NCBI RefSeq assembly: GCF_020509005.1
Contig: NC_063013.1
Coordinates: 248,001 to 312,000 of the forward strand
Source of the DNA: Fulvia fulva
Taxonomy: Eukaryota > Ascomycota > Dothideomycetes > Mycosphaerellales > Mycosphaerellaceae
Direction: 5' to 3'
DNA length: 64,000 nt
The notes below the pieces were generated by a model. That model had not been told where the DNA came from, made no database searches, and saw only the letters and a program-made list of their open reading frames with translations. Below are positions 42,723 through 53,857 of this stretch, one piece after another; within the stretch, counting starts at the first letter, position 1; each line of letters begins with the position of its first letter. The position numbers and the translations under genes were made by a program.

Positions 42723-44032
42723 TCAGATGAATCCAAGTTCCTGATCTCTGCAGGCCTCAATGTTATCAACCCAACGTACCAGTCGTGGAAGGATCCAGCG
42801 CGAGCGTACGCCGGCCGCGAAGTCTCCCAGTCTTGGAACGTACGAAAGATGGCAAGTTCCGTTGAAGAAAAAGAACTGAACGCACTCAGAACGTCCTGCG
42901 CACGACTGCAGACATTGGTCCACCGATGATGCTGGATGGCTATGCGCGGGGTTCACGCTGCTGTAGTTGTCCCAGTCATCGACCCGGCCGAATCTGATAG
43001 CCAGTCGGGGCTTGATGAAGAATTGGAACATGTCGCTCCCAGGACGCTAGGCCGCTCGAGATACCATTCTTGCTCGAACTTCCACAGCTCAGCTATGTTA
43101 GCTGGGGATACGCCGTGGTAGGCGACCGCGGGAGAGCACCATCGTCGCTTGCCAGATGTTCGTTCATTGTAGTCCAATGAGCCGAGACTTGCAGTATCTC
43201 TCTTTGGCGATGCAAAAGTGGGTTTCACTCCAATCCCAGCAAGGACCATTCTCAGCACGGCACCGCCCGAAGATTTTGCCTTCGTCAGCGTCTCGAAAGT
43301 GGAATGTTCAGCGTCAATCTCCTTCGCCAGGAGTTCCATCGAGGCATGTGAGAGAGTGACGCCAGAGCCAGACTGAGAGGATTGATCTTCCGAAGCTCGG
43401 ATGTAATGGAGATCCTTGGGGTCGAGCTCTTGCAACCAAGCGAGGAGATTGCTCCAGTGTACAAATGTATCGGTCTCGAGGAACACGTACCACTTCTGGT
43501 TAGGATACCGCTCGAAGGTTTGCCTGATGATAGGCAAGATCATCCACTTATCCAAGTCCTTGGTGGTCATGGCTGAGTTCCATATCTCTTCATCCTCGAG
43601 AACGTCTGGTCCACCCTTTCGCAATCGCCGCCACAAGTCGAAATCTGGATGCGTCGATCGAAGCGCTGGGCTCACGGAAGACAGAGCATCTCGTATGGTG
43701 TGATTCTTGTACTTCGCGGCCCAGTCCGAGAAGATCAAGTAGTTTGGATAGCAGGGAATAGTAGTCGAGAAGTGGATTGGCAGTCGCTCTTCCAGCTCTG
43801 CAGCGCTGGTTTCGATAACGACGACGGTCTCGTGGGCGCCAGGCAATCGTTGACAAGATCGTCGAGTATCGTTTGAGGCCTCAGAGCTTCCCGAAGAAGC
43901 CTTCTTGGTCCACGCATGGTTGAACTGTTGTGCTCCAATAAAATGCCAGAGCAACGCCACCAGGCTGCATATCACCAACAGATCCAAGCAAGCACCTCGC
44001 TTGGGCAACGGAAAGAATAAAGGCCACCGCAT
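42723..44032 (-). CDS. GT31-like (fringe-type) glycosyltransferase, frame break near 43030
   Basis: Type II Golgi membrane protein: short cytosolic tail, one anchor (LDLLVICSLVALLWHFIGA, residues 17-35), then the lumenal catalytic domain. Marks: NYLIFSDWAAKYKN, KWYVFLETDTFVHW with the acidic metal-binding E/D-x-D site near residue 186-188, and FASPKRDTASLGS. The frame from 44032 stops at about 42953, but conserved sequence continues in another frame: MFQFFIKPRLAIRFGRVDDWDN followed by a Cys-rich tail (CLQSCAGRSECVQFF) to 42723. A one-base change near 43030 joins them. Family members transfer Gal or GlcNAc in beta-1,3 linkage; substrate here unknown. Confidence 0.75.
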
Positions 44033-44671
44033 GATGGAGACGTTGAGATGGTGATGATCAGGCCATTGTTCGACGATTGTAAGATGGCTGACTGGACTTC
44101 TCAGCCTGGAAGACCGAGGCCATGATGATAGATTTCGAGATACTGTTGCAAAGCGGCACGAAGGCCGATCATCCAGACCTTAATCGCCATGCTCGTTCGC
44201 ACGTTTTCCAGGCGTCTTCAGCATGTAGTATTGCTGCTCCAGATCGCGGACTAGAGGTATATGAGAGAACTTCGAAGCAACTTCGGGTACTTCGTATTCA
44301 GTCCTGGTGGCAACAAGGAAAGTCTCTATGTTAACGATGCAAAAAGTGGAGACCGTCAGTACTTCGACTGCACGCCTGTTTAGCATGATCGCGAGCGTCA
44401 ACAGCGGGGTCGCTCTAGTCAGTTGAAAGCAATCTTTGCCCGAGAGGTGAAGTTGAAGTTGACATGTGATACCACAGCAGGAAGGTGCCCAGACCATTGT
44501 TTACCTCAGCATTTTTCTTCGGCTGTTGCCGAAGCTCACGTGACGGCCAGCGATGACAATTGCTTACAGCGTTGCTTGCACTAGCATGACATCCATTGCA
44601 AAACGCTCTATCATAGCATCCACATTTCTATGAGTATATAAAGCCACCATACGGTCAGGTATGTGATTTTC
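44033..44671. promoter_or_regulatory. Divergent promoter region, TATA box on pirin side
   Basis: 639 bp between the GT31-like (minus) and pirin (plus) start codons. TATATAAA at 44635-44642 is 30 bp before the pirin ATG and is the only clear TATA box in the window; so close a box implies a very short leader. Confidence 0.55.
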
Positions 44672-45845
44672 ATGTCTTCAGAAAACGAATCTTCGGCGGA
44701 AACACAACCACAGTCGTCCTTTCCCCTTAAAACAGTCGCGACTCTCGTAGCCCTCTTAGCAGTCATTCTGGCGTTGTATACCCCTCTCCGCTCAGCTCTA
44801 CCAAAGCTATCAAAGACGACACTACCAGTCTCAGCTCACACGATGGCGACAATGACAGCGACAGCGACGAACGGTACCTCCAACCTGAAGATCACGAAAC
44901 GACCATGGAATGGTAGAGGTCATGCAGACCACGGCTGGCTCTACACGTTCCATACCTTCTCCTTCGCCTCCTACTACGACCCCAAGTACGAATCGTTCGG
45001 TCCTCTACGAGTCATCAACGAAGATCGTGTTGAAAGAGGTACTGGGTTCGGGCGTCACGGTCATGCTGAGTTCGGTATTTGGTCGTACATCGTGCAAGGC
45101 GAGCTAGAGCACAAAGATAGCATGGGCAACTTGGAGAAGTTGAGAAGAGGCGAGGTTCAATTCACCAATGCTGGGACGGGCATTTCCCATTCTGAGTACT
45201 GCCGGAACCAAGAGGAGGATGTACACGTGAGTCAACATCTTGGTGTAATGGAGCTAGCGATGTCCTAGAGGCTAGGGTGGCCGCGTCAGGCTAGTAGTCA
45301 GCAACTTGGCAGAGTGTTGCTGGACTTGCTCGGACACCCTCTTCTAGCTCAGTCATGACGGCGGCGACACTGTCTTCTTTGCGCGTATGCTGACTCTTCG
45401 ATGGTAGTTCCTCCAGATATGGGCAAAGCCCAATATTCGAGGCCTCAAGCCATCGTACTGCACGCGGAAATATACCGATGAAATGAAGACCGACAAGCTC
45501 GTGAGAATCATGGAGTCAAAAGAGCGACACAGCGGAAAAGATGGACCAACAGAGCCCATTGAGATCTACTCCGATCTGAGTATGGACGCTTCGATTTTAG
45601 CACCCGGCAAGAAGGTCGAGCATGAGCTGGTCAAAGATGGGGAGAGGAACGTTTTCCTACATGTCGTAATGGGCGATCGCAAGCAGCCAACGAGCGGCGG
45701 TGCGAAGATCAAGATCGGGGATGTTGAGCTTGGAGAAGGCGACGGTGCGTTCATCAAGGGCGCTTCCGGACCTGGCAAGATTGAGGTTGAGAGTGTGGGA
45801 GACAAGCCGGCGGAGTTCCTGCTGTTCGACATGGGAGAGAAGTAG
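44672..45845 (+). CDS. Pirin-family bicupin with N-terminal membrane anchor
   Basis: Exon 1 44672-45226 and exon 2 45408-45845 with a 181-bp intron (long for this window) give 330 aa. The pirin core is full: NGRGHADHGWLYTFHTFSF with metal-binding His, FGRHGHAEFGIWSYIVQGEL, and the block SEYCRNQEEDVHFLQIWAKP completed by the splice. Pirins bind Fe or other metals and act as quercetinase-like enzymes or nuclear cofactors. Unusual: residues 1-50 contain a hydrophobic stretch (VATLVALLAVILALYTPL) that looks like a membrane anchor or targeting signal; an internal ATG (44843) would give a soluble form. Confidence 0.9.
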
Positions 45846-46252
45846 TCCTTGGATTTGAGATCGACAGTCACCCAGAATACAGCATCTTCTTCACACGTCT
45901 TTCTCTCGACCGACGCCCGCTGATAATCTTATGCCAGATTGTTCCCGCACATATGTGCCTGGACCCTGAGGATGGCAAGGACTCAGCTCCGAAGCCCAAG
46001 ATTGCCGCGGCTATTCAGATCAACTCCTCTTCTGCTGGATCACGCCAGTCGTCAGTGTACCAAATGCCGTAATCAACAATACGAACACCAATACTGGCTG
46101 CGCAAGACATCAATGCCCAGAGCATACGGCTGTTCATGTGGTAGTACCAGGATCTGTACGACTACATGTCATGCATTGATTGTGAGCGCTTCGACCAATG
46201 TGCATGAGCTTTAGCGCTTCAGCCGCCTAGCAACGCTCATCCAACTATACCC
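45846..46252. other. Intergenic
   Basis: Between pirin and the CTF1-like factor, 407 bp; no gene seen. Confidence 0.45.
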
Positions 46253-48423
46253 ATGGCAGACATTGCAGATATCAAGAGGCTCGCATCGGAGAGTCCGGCT
46301 CTACCGCCAGCCAGCAAACGACAGGCCGTCGTCAGGCGTTCACGGAAGGTGTGTGAGCATTGCCATGCCAGAAAGATTGAATGCAACATTCTCGAAGTCG
46401 GCACACCATGTTCCAACTGTGCCTGCTACAAGACTGCATGCACGTTGCGCAAACGCAAGAATCAGCGGAGGGACCCGACTCCACCTGCTGAGGGACAGGA
46501 TGAGACGGATATGAGCGGGAGCCTGCACGTCAGGCGAGCCAGTGTACTCTCGCTGGAAACGACGACTCCAAGCACAGATGGCGGCATCGGGCTATCCAGG
46601 CCTGGGCAACTCAACAGCGATGTGCTTCAGGTTCATACGCCAGTCGTGAGCGACTATGTATCACCCGTAGGGCCGATCGATTCCGGACAGTCATGGTCAT
46701 CGATCTCCCAATGGAGCAACAACGCAGCGGCTTCCAACGTGGTGAATCTTTCGGACATGACTGTGGATACGACGTACGACTTCAGCCACTTGAATGACCT
46801 GGACGATATCTTCGCCTTCACGAACGACTTCACGTACGACGCGGTCTGCCGTCAGCTTGGTCCTCCGTTCTACACTGCCGATCCAGTACAAGGTCAACCA
46901 CATGGGCCACCAGCTCATACGTCACTCATGGTCTCTGCTGCGTCAGAGCTATCACCGGCAGATGAATAGTACTTACGGTCGCAAGGCTGTTTCGATCTAC
47001 CACCAGTACCCACTCTGCGAACGATGATGGTGCAATACTTTCGCCTGGTGCATCCAAACTTGCCCATCATGTTCGAAGACGCCTTTTGGAGATGCTTTGA
47101 CAGCGAGAACGGCCATGTAAACCAAATCTCGCTGCTAGTGCTACGGGGTATGCTGTTTACGGTCAGCTGCTATCTTGATGCCGAGAGTTTGACCACTCTT
47201 GGCTTCAGCAGCCCCCGCGATGCGAGAAGTACCCACTATCGTCAAGCAAAGCTGCTCTTCGACTTCGACATCGAGTCCGACCCAGTGGCCAATGCACAGG
47301 CATGTCTGCTCTTAACATACCAGTCACCGAGCCACAACAAGCTTCGCATAAACCTCTCCTGGCTGAACCATGCGCTGAGATATGCGAGAATTGCTCGTGC
47401 AGACTCATATTATCGCTTCAAGGACGAAAATCCGCTACAAGCCAAGCTTTTGAAGCGCATATGGTGGTCCATCATCTTCCGCGACCGTATTCTGTCACTC
47501 GGCATGCGACGGAGCCTTCAGGTACACCTGGACTCGAAGTCGATTTGGTTTGACGACGATCATGCGTTGCAGATCAACGATTTCGAATCGGAACTGGGGC
47601 GATCTGTCGTGCATAGCATCGAAACCCAAGTCAGGACCATTGGGCTACAGACGGCGCTTTGTAAGCTCACCATACGCCTGGCTACACCGTTACGACTGCT
47701 GTACCAGGACGAACTCCTCGATGATCGGCTGGAGACAGTATTTGCGTCTCTTCCGGAGTCAGTCGAGGCTGTCCAAGAATCTCTCGAATCACTCCGGCGG
47801 TGGTATGAGGAGACCTCGGAGAAGTACCCTTTCCCAGTCAGCCTGGATGATGTTCACGAGTCTTTGTGCCTCTACGTGAACATGCTATTCATACTCTGCG
47901 CCTCGGCGACTTTTGCATTGAACATGCACCTCACCATGATTCACGAGAACTTGTCAGCCAGCCGAAAGATGATCGACGTTGGCGCGGCGAGGCAGGGCTT
48001 ACAGGATGCGAACGATGACCTTACCAGGAGGCTTCAAGAATTGATACAAGTCAAGGTCATGAAAGATCTCCCCATCACTGCAACACCGCTTATTGGACCT
48101 CCACTCGTCCTCCAGGTCAGTAAGATCCGCTGTCATGCCGCAACACCTCTTTGCTAACGGACACACAGGCCATCAACCTCGCAGCATCCCGCGTCTCCCG
48201 CACCGAGGCGACCGAAGCACGCCGCCTTGACATCTTCACTCGTACCCTCCGCTCCCAGCAACGCAAGTTCGACGGCTCCGACTTCTACATCGACGTTCTC
48301 ATCAACATTGTCGCCTACGCCCAAGACGATGATAATCTCACCTCAGGTATGAACCTCTGGCGAGAGAACAGTAGCGGCAACCAGACAACACACCGTCCAG
48401 GCAGGCAGCAAGGGAGGCAATAG
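46253..48423 (+). CDS. Zn2Cys6 factor, cutinase-transcription-factor (CTF1) type
   Basis: Zinc cluster C-x2-C-x6-C-x8-C-x2-C-x6-C at residues 34-63 (CEHCHARKIEC), the long-spacing form typical of CTF1/FarA-like regulators. Exon 1 46253-46885, exon 2 46970-48115, exon 3 48169-48423 give 677 aa. The first intron (84 bp, GTACAA donor, ATAG acceptor) removes an in-frame TAG at 46967-46969; without it the gene would be broken. Exon 2 starts YLRSQGCFDLPP, followed by VQYFRLVHPNLPIM and the Fungal_trans domain (IWWSIIFRDRILSLGMRR). CTF1-like proteins control fatty-acid and cutinase genes; the cutinase gene starts 600 bp downstream on the same strand. Confidence 0.85.
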
Positions 48424-49022
48424 CAGAGTGAAGAAGCTGGATTGGGTCAAGATGATGGAGAAGAGACCGAGACAGTTCTTAAGGTTGATGTTTCATATGG
48501 ACTATGCACTCTGCACGTGGGGAGTGCCGCAAGAGGAACACTTTCCGCCGGGCTTGAGGAGGGAAGGAGGCTGAAGGAATCACATACAGAGCGAGTGGCC
48601 AACGTTGTTGGCGGTCTCAACTGAGCACCACAATCAAACGTGGCAGTGGTTATGAAGGATGCCGTCCTGCCTTGCGTCTACCGAGATGGAAACCTGGTGA
48701 GCTGAGTGGGCTATGCCCAAGGCTCATATACCAATTGCTTCCGCTTGGGCTTTGCTTGTGTTGTCGGTCCTCTCAGCAGCGACACCTCGAAAGCACGACT
48801 CTCTCTCTTGCGCCTAGTTCGAGACGACCCGGCTACACGGCTCCCACTGCTTGGTTGCGTCTACCTCGTTTCGGTACGAACCTCCACGAGTCACAAGCCG
48901 AGGCAACACATTAGCGCTCCTTCGGGACCGCACTTGCATGATCTTCCGTCAAGCTCTCCGGCTACATGTATCTTGGACTTCATTCAAGGTCGACTTACAA
49001 CACAGTACGACTGACACTCAAA
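48424..49022. promoter_or_regulatory. Promoter region of the cutinase gene
   Basis: 599 bp; should hold the cutinase promoter. I did not find an unambiguous repeated CCTCGG/CCGAGG pair; a single CCGAGG lies near 48898. Confidence 0.35.
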
Positions 49023-49909
49023 ATGCATTGCAAAGCCATCGCCGCAGCGCTGGCCGCTAGCCTGGCAATGGCCATCGCTCAGACGACGACATGTCAATCA
49101 TACGTAATTATCAGTATAAGAGGCACATACGAGCTTCAAGGACGCAGCATCGCATTCGCTAGTATGATCAACGATACTTTCGCCGCCGTGCCTGGTGGTA
49201 TTGAGTACGATGCAGTATACCCAGCGGCTGCAAATCAAACAGCGTACCTAGGTGCCGACGATGTAAGTCTTCCATGGCTTCGATGCTTTAGCACGATGCT
49301 AATCTACTCTGCCTCCAGGTCACCCGCTACATCACCACCGGCCTTGAATCCTGCCCAGACCAGAGCTACGCCATCCTAGGCTACTCCCAAGGCGCCTCAG
49401 CCACAATGCTCACCCTAGCGAACATCACCGACCCATCAACCGCTATCTACAACTCCATCAAAGCAGTCCTGGTCGTCGGCAACCCTTACCACGTGCCCAA
49501 TGCCAGCATCAACATCGACGAGTTCGGTGGCGACTCGACCCGGAAGTATCCTGGAGCCAGCTATCGTGCCGACAATGCGAGTGCCGATGGTATTGCGGAG
49601 ATTTGCTATCAGAATGGCAAGCTGCTGGATATCTGCCATACTGAGGATATTGTCTGTGCACCGGCGTATCCTGATGCGAGTTTTGTGCCGGGACATTTGC
49701 GTTATGGGGATGCGGATGTACAGGAGTTGGGGAGGAAATTCTTGGTTGAGAAGCTGTCGGGCGGAGAGAATGTGACAACAACGGGTTCAGCAAATGGTAC
49801 GAGCTCGAGCGGTTCGGCGCCAGCAACTTACACTGGTGCGGCTTCCAGTGTCCAAGTCGGTGCAGTCGGTGCAGTGCTGTGCTCAGGATTGTTGGCTTGG
49901 ATGCTATAG
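49023..49909 (+). CDS. Cutinase-family serine hydrolase, GPI-anchored
   Basis: Hydrolyses cutin or other esters outside the cell. Exon 1 49023-49262 and exon 2 49319-49909 (56-bp intron, GCTAATC branch point) give 276 aa. Signal peptide MHCKAIAAALAASLAMAIAQ; nucleophile elbow GYSQG with Ser103; probable Asp190 and His206 of the triad in HTEDIVC and VPGHLRYG; cysteines for the usual disulfides. The C-terminus is Ser/Thr-rich and ends in a hydrophobic tail (GAVGAVLCSGLLAWML), a GPI-anchor signal, so the enzyme is held at the cell wall or membrane. Several N-glycosylation sequons. The N-terminal part is shorter than in secreted cutinases. Confidence 0.92.
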
Positions 49910-50217
49910 ACAGTGATGCGGACTATCGAGAGAGCTGTGTGAACGCTGTTGACGCACGCTCAACGGAGCAATGAAGATGTATTGGAATACCGATGATCAT
50001 GATGAAGGCTCTCACGACATCCCTACAGAATCGATCAAACATGCCACAATTGCCATTTCCATTCGCCTACCAACCGCAGTCGCCAGGTGTGAACTCCGCG
50101 AGCATTCTGGGCCTCGGAATTACTGCTCCGGATGCCATACTCTCCACGCGCGTGAAACTTCTGGTCACAGTCTTGCAGCATGATTCGCCCCAGCGACTCC
50201 GGATCAGCTGCTGCTGT
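49910..50217. other. Intergenic
   Basis: 3' ends of two convergent genes; nothing else seen. Confidence 0.45.
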
Positions 50218-51987
50218 CTAGGCCTTCCATGCTGCGCGCAGGCCGGCCATCACCTCATGGTCCAGCGTAGCAAAACCTGTTGACAGCTGCGGGTCCTGCG
50301 CGTTGACTTTGCTCGCAACCCAGTCCCAGTGTGATGTGTCTAGCTTAGCATTCGGATGGGCAGCGTCGTACTGCTCGGCAAACTCCAGATACTGCGTAAG
50401 CTTGCCGCGTCCCTTTCCGGTGGGCCTACTAGCGGCTGATACTGGTTCGTAGATTACTTCCAGCTTGACGTGGCCGAACACTTCTTTTATTTTTCGCTGG
50501 CTAGAGTAGTCGCTTCTGAAGCGCCACTGGTCTGCTGTCAGATCTGCGCGAGGACCTTCGGCTTCGACAAATTTCTTGTCGAACTTGTTATTGTTCGCGG
50601 CATACTTGTGTGGATATGCCAGCTGGCCGCCTTTTGTGTATTGGTACTTCAGGCGGTCGTTCAAGGTTTTGAGGTTCTTGTCGCTTGTCTCTTCGCCAGC
50701 TGCCTCCAGCTGCATGCGAGCGATCTCCAGGCTGGCCACTTTGTTTCGTATCATGCGCTTCGCGACCTCTGGAAACTGGAAGCAGTGCGGATGGAACCAT
50801 GCGAGCTCTGCCACTGTGATCACGGTACCCAGCGGCATCTGAGTGTCGAGTGGAATGCGATCGCGATTGAGCTCGCCGCAGCCGTCAGCGGACGTCTCAG
50901 CTCGGCCATTGCTACCTTGCAATAGCTTCTCAGCCTCGATGCCAGGTGGTGCTGTACTACTGCTCGGCTGAAGAACAAGAGCCTGAACGGCGTGAAGAGG
51001 AGGCGCTGTCGTGGTTCTGGCCACCACGTTCGATGCCTTGGCACGCTTTGGCGTCGGGGCTTCTTCGCTGCCTATCACGAGGGGACGTCAGCACTGGGTC
51101 AGAGATAGCCAGAAGCGGCCAGAACTTACCTCGCGCCGTGCGCTTCCTTCCGGGCCTGGCTCTTGAATCATGATCGGGTTCATTGTCCTCTTCGTTGTCG
51201 TTGGACGGTACAGGTGGTACTGTTTCCTGCTTGCTGATCGGCTTCGGGAGTATATCGACTGCTTGACCAAGAGAAGTACCCCCATCCCCAGTGTCTTGAG
51301 CTGCGTCAGAGGTCCTGATGCCCGGTGTATGGGAGCTAGTGGTGTGCCCAATGGCCAAACTACGCGAGTCCAGACTGCTTGCGGAACGTGGCAACGAAGT
51401 TCTGCCAGGCAAGATATCCGCGACTGTAGAATGTTAGCAGAGGCCTCCAGAGCATCGGGGGTCGACTGCTCTCACTTACCATGCGCGTCATGCTGCGTAA
51501 TCGAAGGCACGCTCTGATCCAGCACCGACGGAAAGTTGGTAGGTCTGTTGCGTGCTGACGGATGTCGAGTGCGGCGACGTGAGTCTTGGTGACTTCGAAC
51601 ACTCGCTCGGACTAGCAATACTGTTAGCATCAACCTGCGCTCTACTTTCGATGGCTCGAGCAACCCACCGTGAGGCGGCAACACACGCGCCGCGGTATGC
51701 TGTCCCTTCACGCTCCCCAAAGGAAGCGCAACTTCGGTGTCAGTCCGCTGCGCTTGGCCCTCGACGTCGCCGTTGCCATAAGCGTCTCGAGTGTAGCCAA
51801 GGGTCTCTGCGATCGTAGGACCATAGTAGTCGTGGTGGAACTGAGACGAGAGGACTGGGTATGCTGGCTCATATGTTGTGATCGCGGTCTCTGGATCGCC
51901 ATAAAGGGAGCTTGGCGAATCCTCCAGTCTCGCGAACGGGTTGATGGTTGACATGTCTTCCGACGAAGGTGGTTGTTGTCGTGACAT
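50218..51987 (-). CDS. Family A member A1, unknown function, intact
   Basis: Four exons (51669-51987, 51480-51611, 51130-51423, 50218-51071) with 56-58-bp introns, every junction in frame, giving 532 aa. Residues 1-340 are disordered and include a basic patch RPGRKRTARG then TPKRAK (likely nuclear). The conserved part has three blocks shared with A2 and A3: FHPHCFQFPEVAKRMIRN (about 341-358), ADLTADQWRF (about 424-433) and RPTGKGRGKLTQYLEFA, before the tail LDTSHWDWV. No signal peptide, no catalytic motif seen, no known domain recognised. It is the only copy in the family without a visible lesion. Confidence 0.7.
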
Positions 51988-52571
51988 GAGAGATTGGTTG
52001 AGATATCTTGAACTAGGAGGATGGTCGAGCAGAATTCGAGATATGCCTGCCAAAGTTCAGCGCGCTGAATTGATCACACGCGGCTCCTGCCGAGCCAGCG
52101 CCGTTTCACATGCTCGTTCATTCACTTCATGCCTCCACGCAGAGTCCACTGAACAGCATCTCCAACAGCTGCTAGGACCTGTATACATGCTATATCGCGT
52201 ATGTATACGAGTACGAAGAGTGCATAGACAAACAGTTTAGCGAGACGAGTGTCGTCATATGAAAGTCTTCTTGTACATGTCATCTTGCGACCAAAAAGAG
52301 CTACAGTCTAGAAGAGAGATACGAGCATAAGAAAAAGCAGAAATATCTGCTGATAGCATGTTTGTGCATCCAATGTGGCGTCGTCCAGTAGACAATGGCA
52401 TGGCCAGGAAGACAAAGGGCACAAAGTCGCACCATAGTAGGGCTTGGTTCGTTATAGCTGCTGGTATCATGTACGGGATAGACTTTCGATACTAATTGAC
52501 ATGCTAATCCCTCACCACAAAGTCGTCTGGGCATGCCCTCTTCTGCCTCGTAGTAGTCCATTGACCATATC
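51988..52571. other. Intergenic
   Basis: Between A1 and A2; no gene seen. Confidence 0.45.
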
Positions 52572-53857
52572 TCAGTAGCCAAAGAAATAGTCCCAGCGGC
52601 TGTTGGCTTCAATGTCTCCATTTGTAGGAAGCCTCGCTGGCCAAACTGGAGGCTGGAAGCCGTGACGCTGTACCAAAGATGACCAGTCTCGTGTAGTGTA
52701 TCCATCGCTTGCGTGCTGCTTCGCGTACTCCAAGATTTGGGTAACTACTCCCCGATCCATGTCCTGTGGCCACCTCTGGAACTCCGGCACTGCCCCGTAA
52801 ATGGAGCGAACATCGTAGTGCTGGAAACCTTCTCCGTCATACAACTTCCAGTGATCGGCGGTCAGGTCATTCTCTGCTCTAGCATCGAGGGCCCGCTGCA
52901 GATTCCATCGGCCGTTTGTGTCAGGCCCAAACTGGTACAGTCCAGCCTTGGTGTTCTGCTCCTTGATCCTGCTCTCAGCCTGTCTTATCGATTTCTTGTC
53001 GTTCTCGAGGCCGATTGCGCGTAGCTCTAGTTTAGCCAACATATTGACAAAGACTCTGTTCCGCATGAAGCGACAAGCTACGTGTGGAATTTGCAGGGCA
53101 CTTGGGAAGAAGGTGCAGATCTCCGCCAAGGTGATGTTAACGCCGCGAGGGAGAACGCAGTTAGCGGGAACACGCTCAGTGACCGCTGCCCAAGATCTCA
53201 TATCAGAGTTCATGCGGTTCAGTGCGTAGTTCTGAAGACCAGGCGGACTCGCTGGAGCAGCTGTTGTCCGTGCTCTTGGAACAGCCGGGAAGGCGACTGG
53301 AGCGGCTGAATGTGCTGTCGGAGCTGACATTCCAGCGCTGCGAGCAGTCGCTGCAGAAAGCAAAGAGCTACCAGTCCGTACAGGCTCACCTGGAGCAGGG
53401 CTCTCAATTCGAGAGCCGTCTTTGTTCGTAATGTCTGGATGCGAAGGCTGTATTTCCTGCTTTTCGGCCTCGTGTATCTCGTGCTCGGCATCGTCGTTTC
53501 CATCGGAGTCGACATGAAATGTAGCATGTCCTTTGATAGCGGTGTGCTACTGCAGGGGCTGATCCTCCAACGGGAGAGTATCGTGACGAGTCGTGGTAGG
53601 GAGAGTCGGAACAAGGCTCTGCTCCTCAATCGAGACCACGTATTGAGGGCCTAGGTGATTTGACAGTCAGTGTCTAGTCTTCGTGACTTACGAACTAGCA
53701 CATGTAGATAAGGCTTACCTTGGATCAAGTTGAATGTTGCCCACAAAGCAGGATCTGTGGCATCTCGAGCAGGAAGGTGCGCAATGTATTGCAGGGCAGT
53801 CTGGCGTTCGTCTTGATGCTGCACCTCATCTCCGGGCTTGCGTGAAGTTCGATTCGG
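52572..53857 (-). pseudogene. Family A member A2, internal TAG
   Basis: The last exon frame runs 52572-53650 and joins across a 68-bp intron (53651-53718) to an upstream exon 53719-53857 (DERQTALQYIAHLPARDATD); the start codon is not identified and more 5' exons are likely. Conserved blocks match A1: FFPSALQIPHVACRFMRN, ENDLTADHWKLY and DMDRGVVTQILEYAKQH. A TAG at 53547-53549 sits in the otherwise coding frame right after a CAG codon (P-L-Q-stop-H-T-A-I-K-G), and would arise from CAG by one C-to-T change. The shorter frame from 53363 (263 aa) still carries the conserved part, so expression of a truncated protein is possible. Confidence 0.6.

Noticed and set aside
46967..46969. In-frame TAG in the CTF1-like factor as a nonsense mutation
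   Set aside because: A GT-AG intron of 84 bp (46886-46969) removes it and keeps the frame, so a normal gene is simpler.
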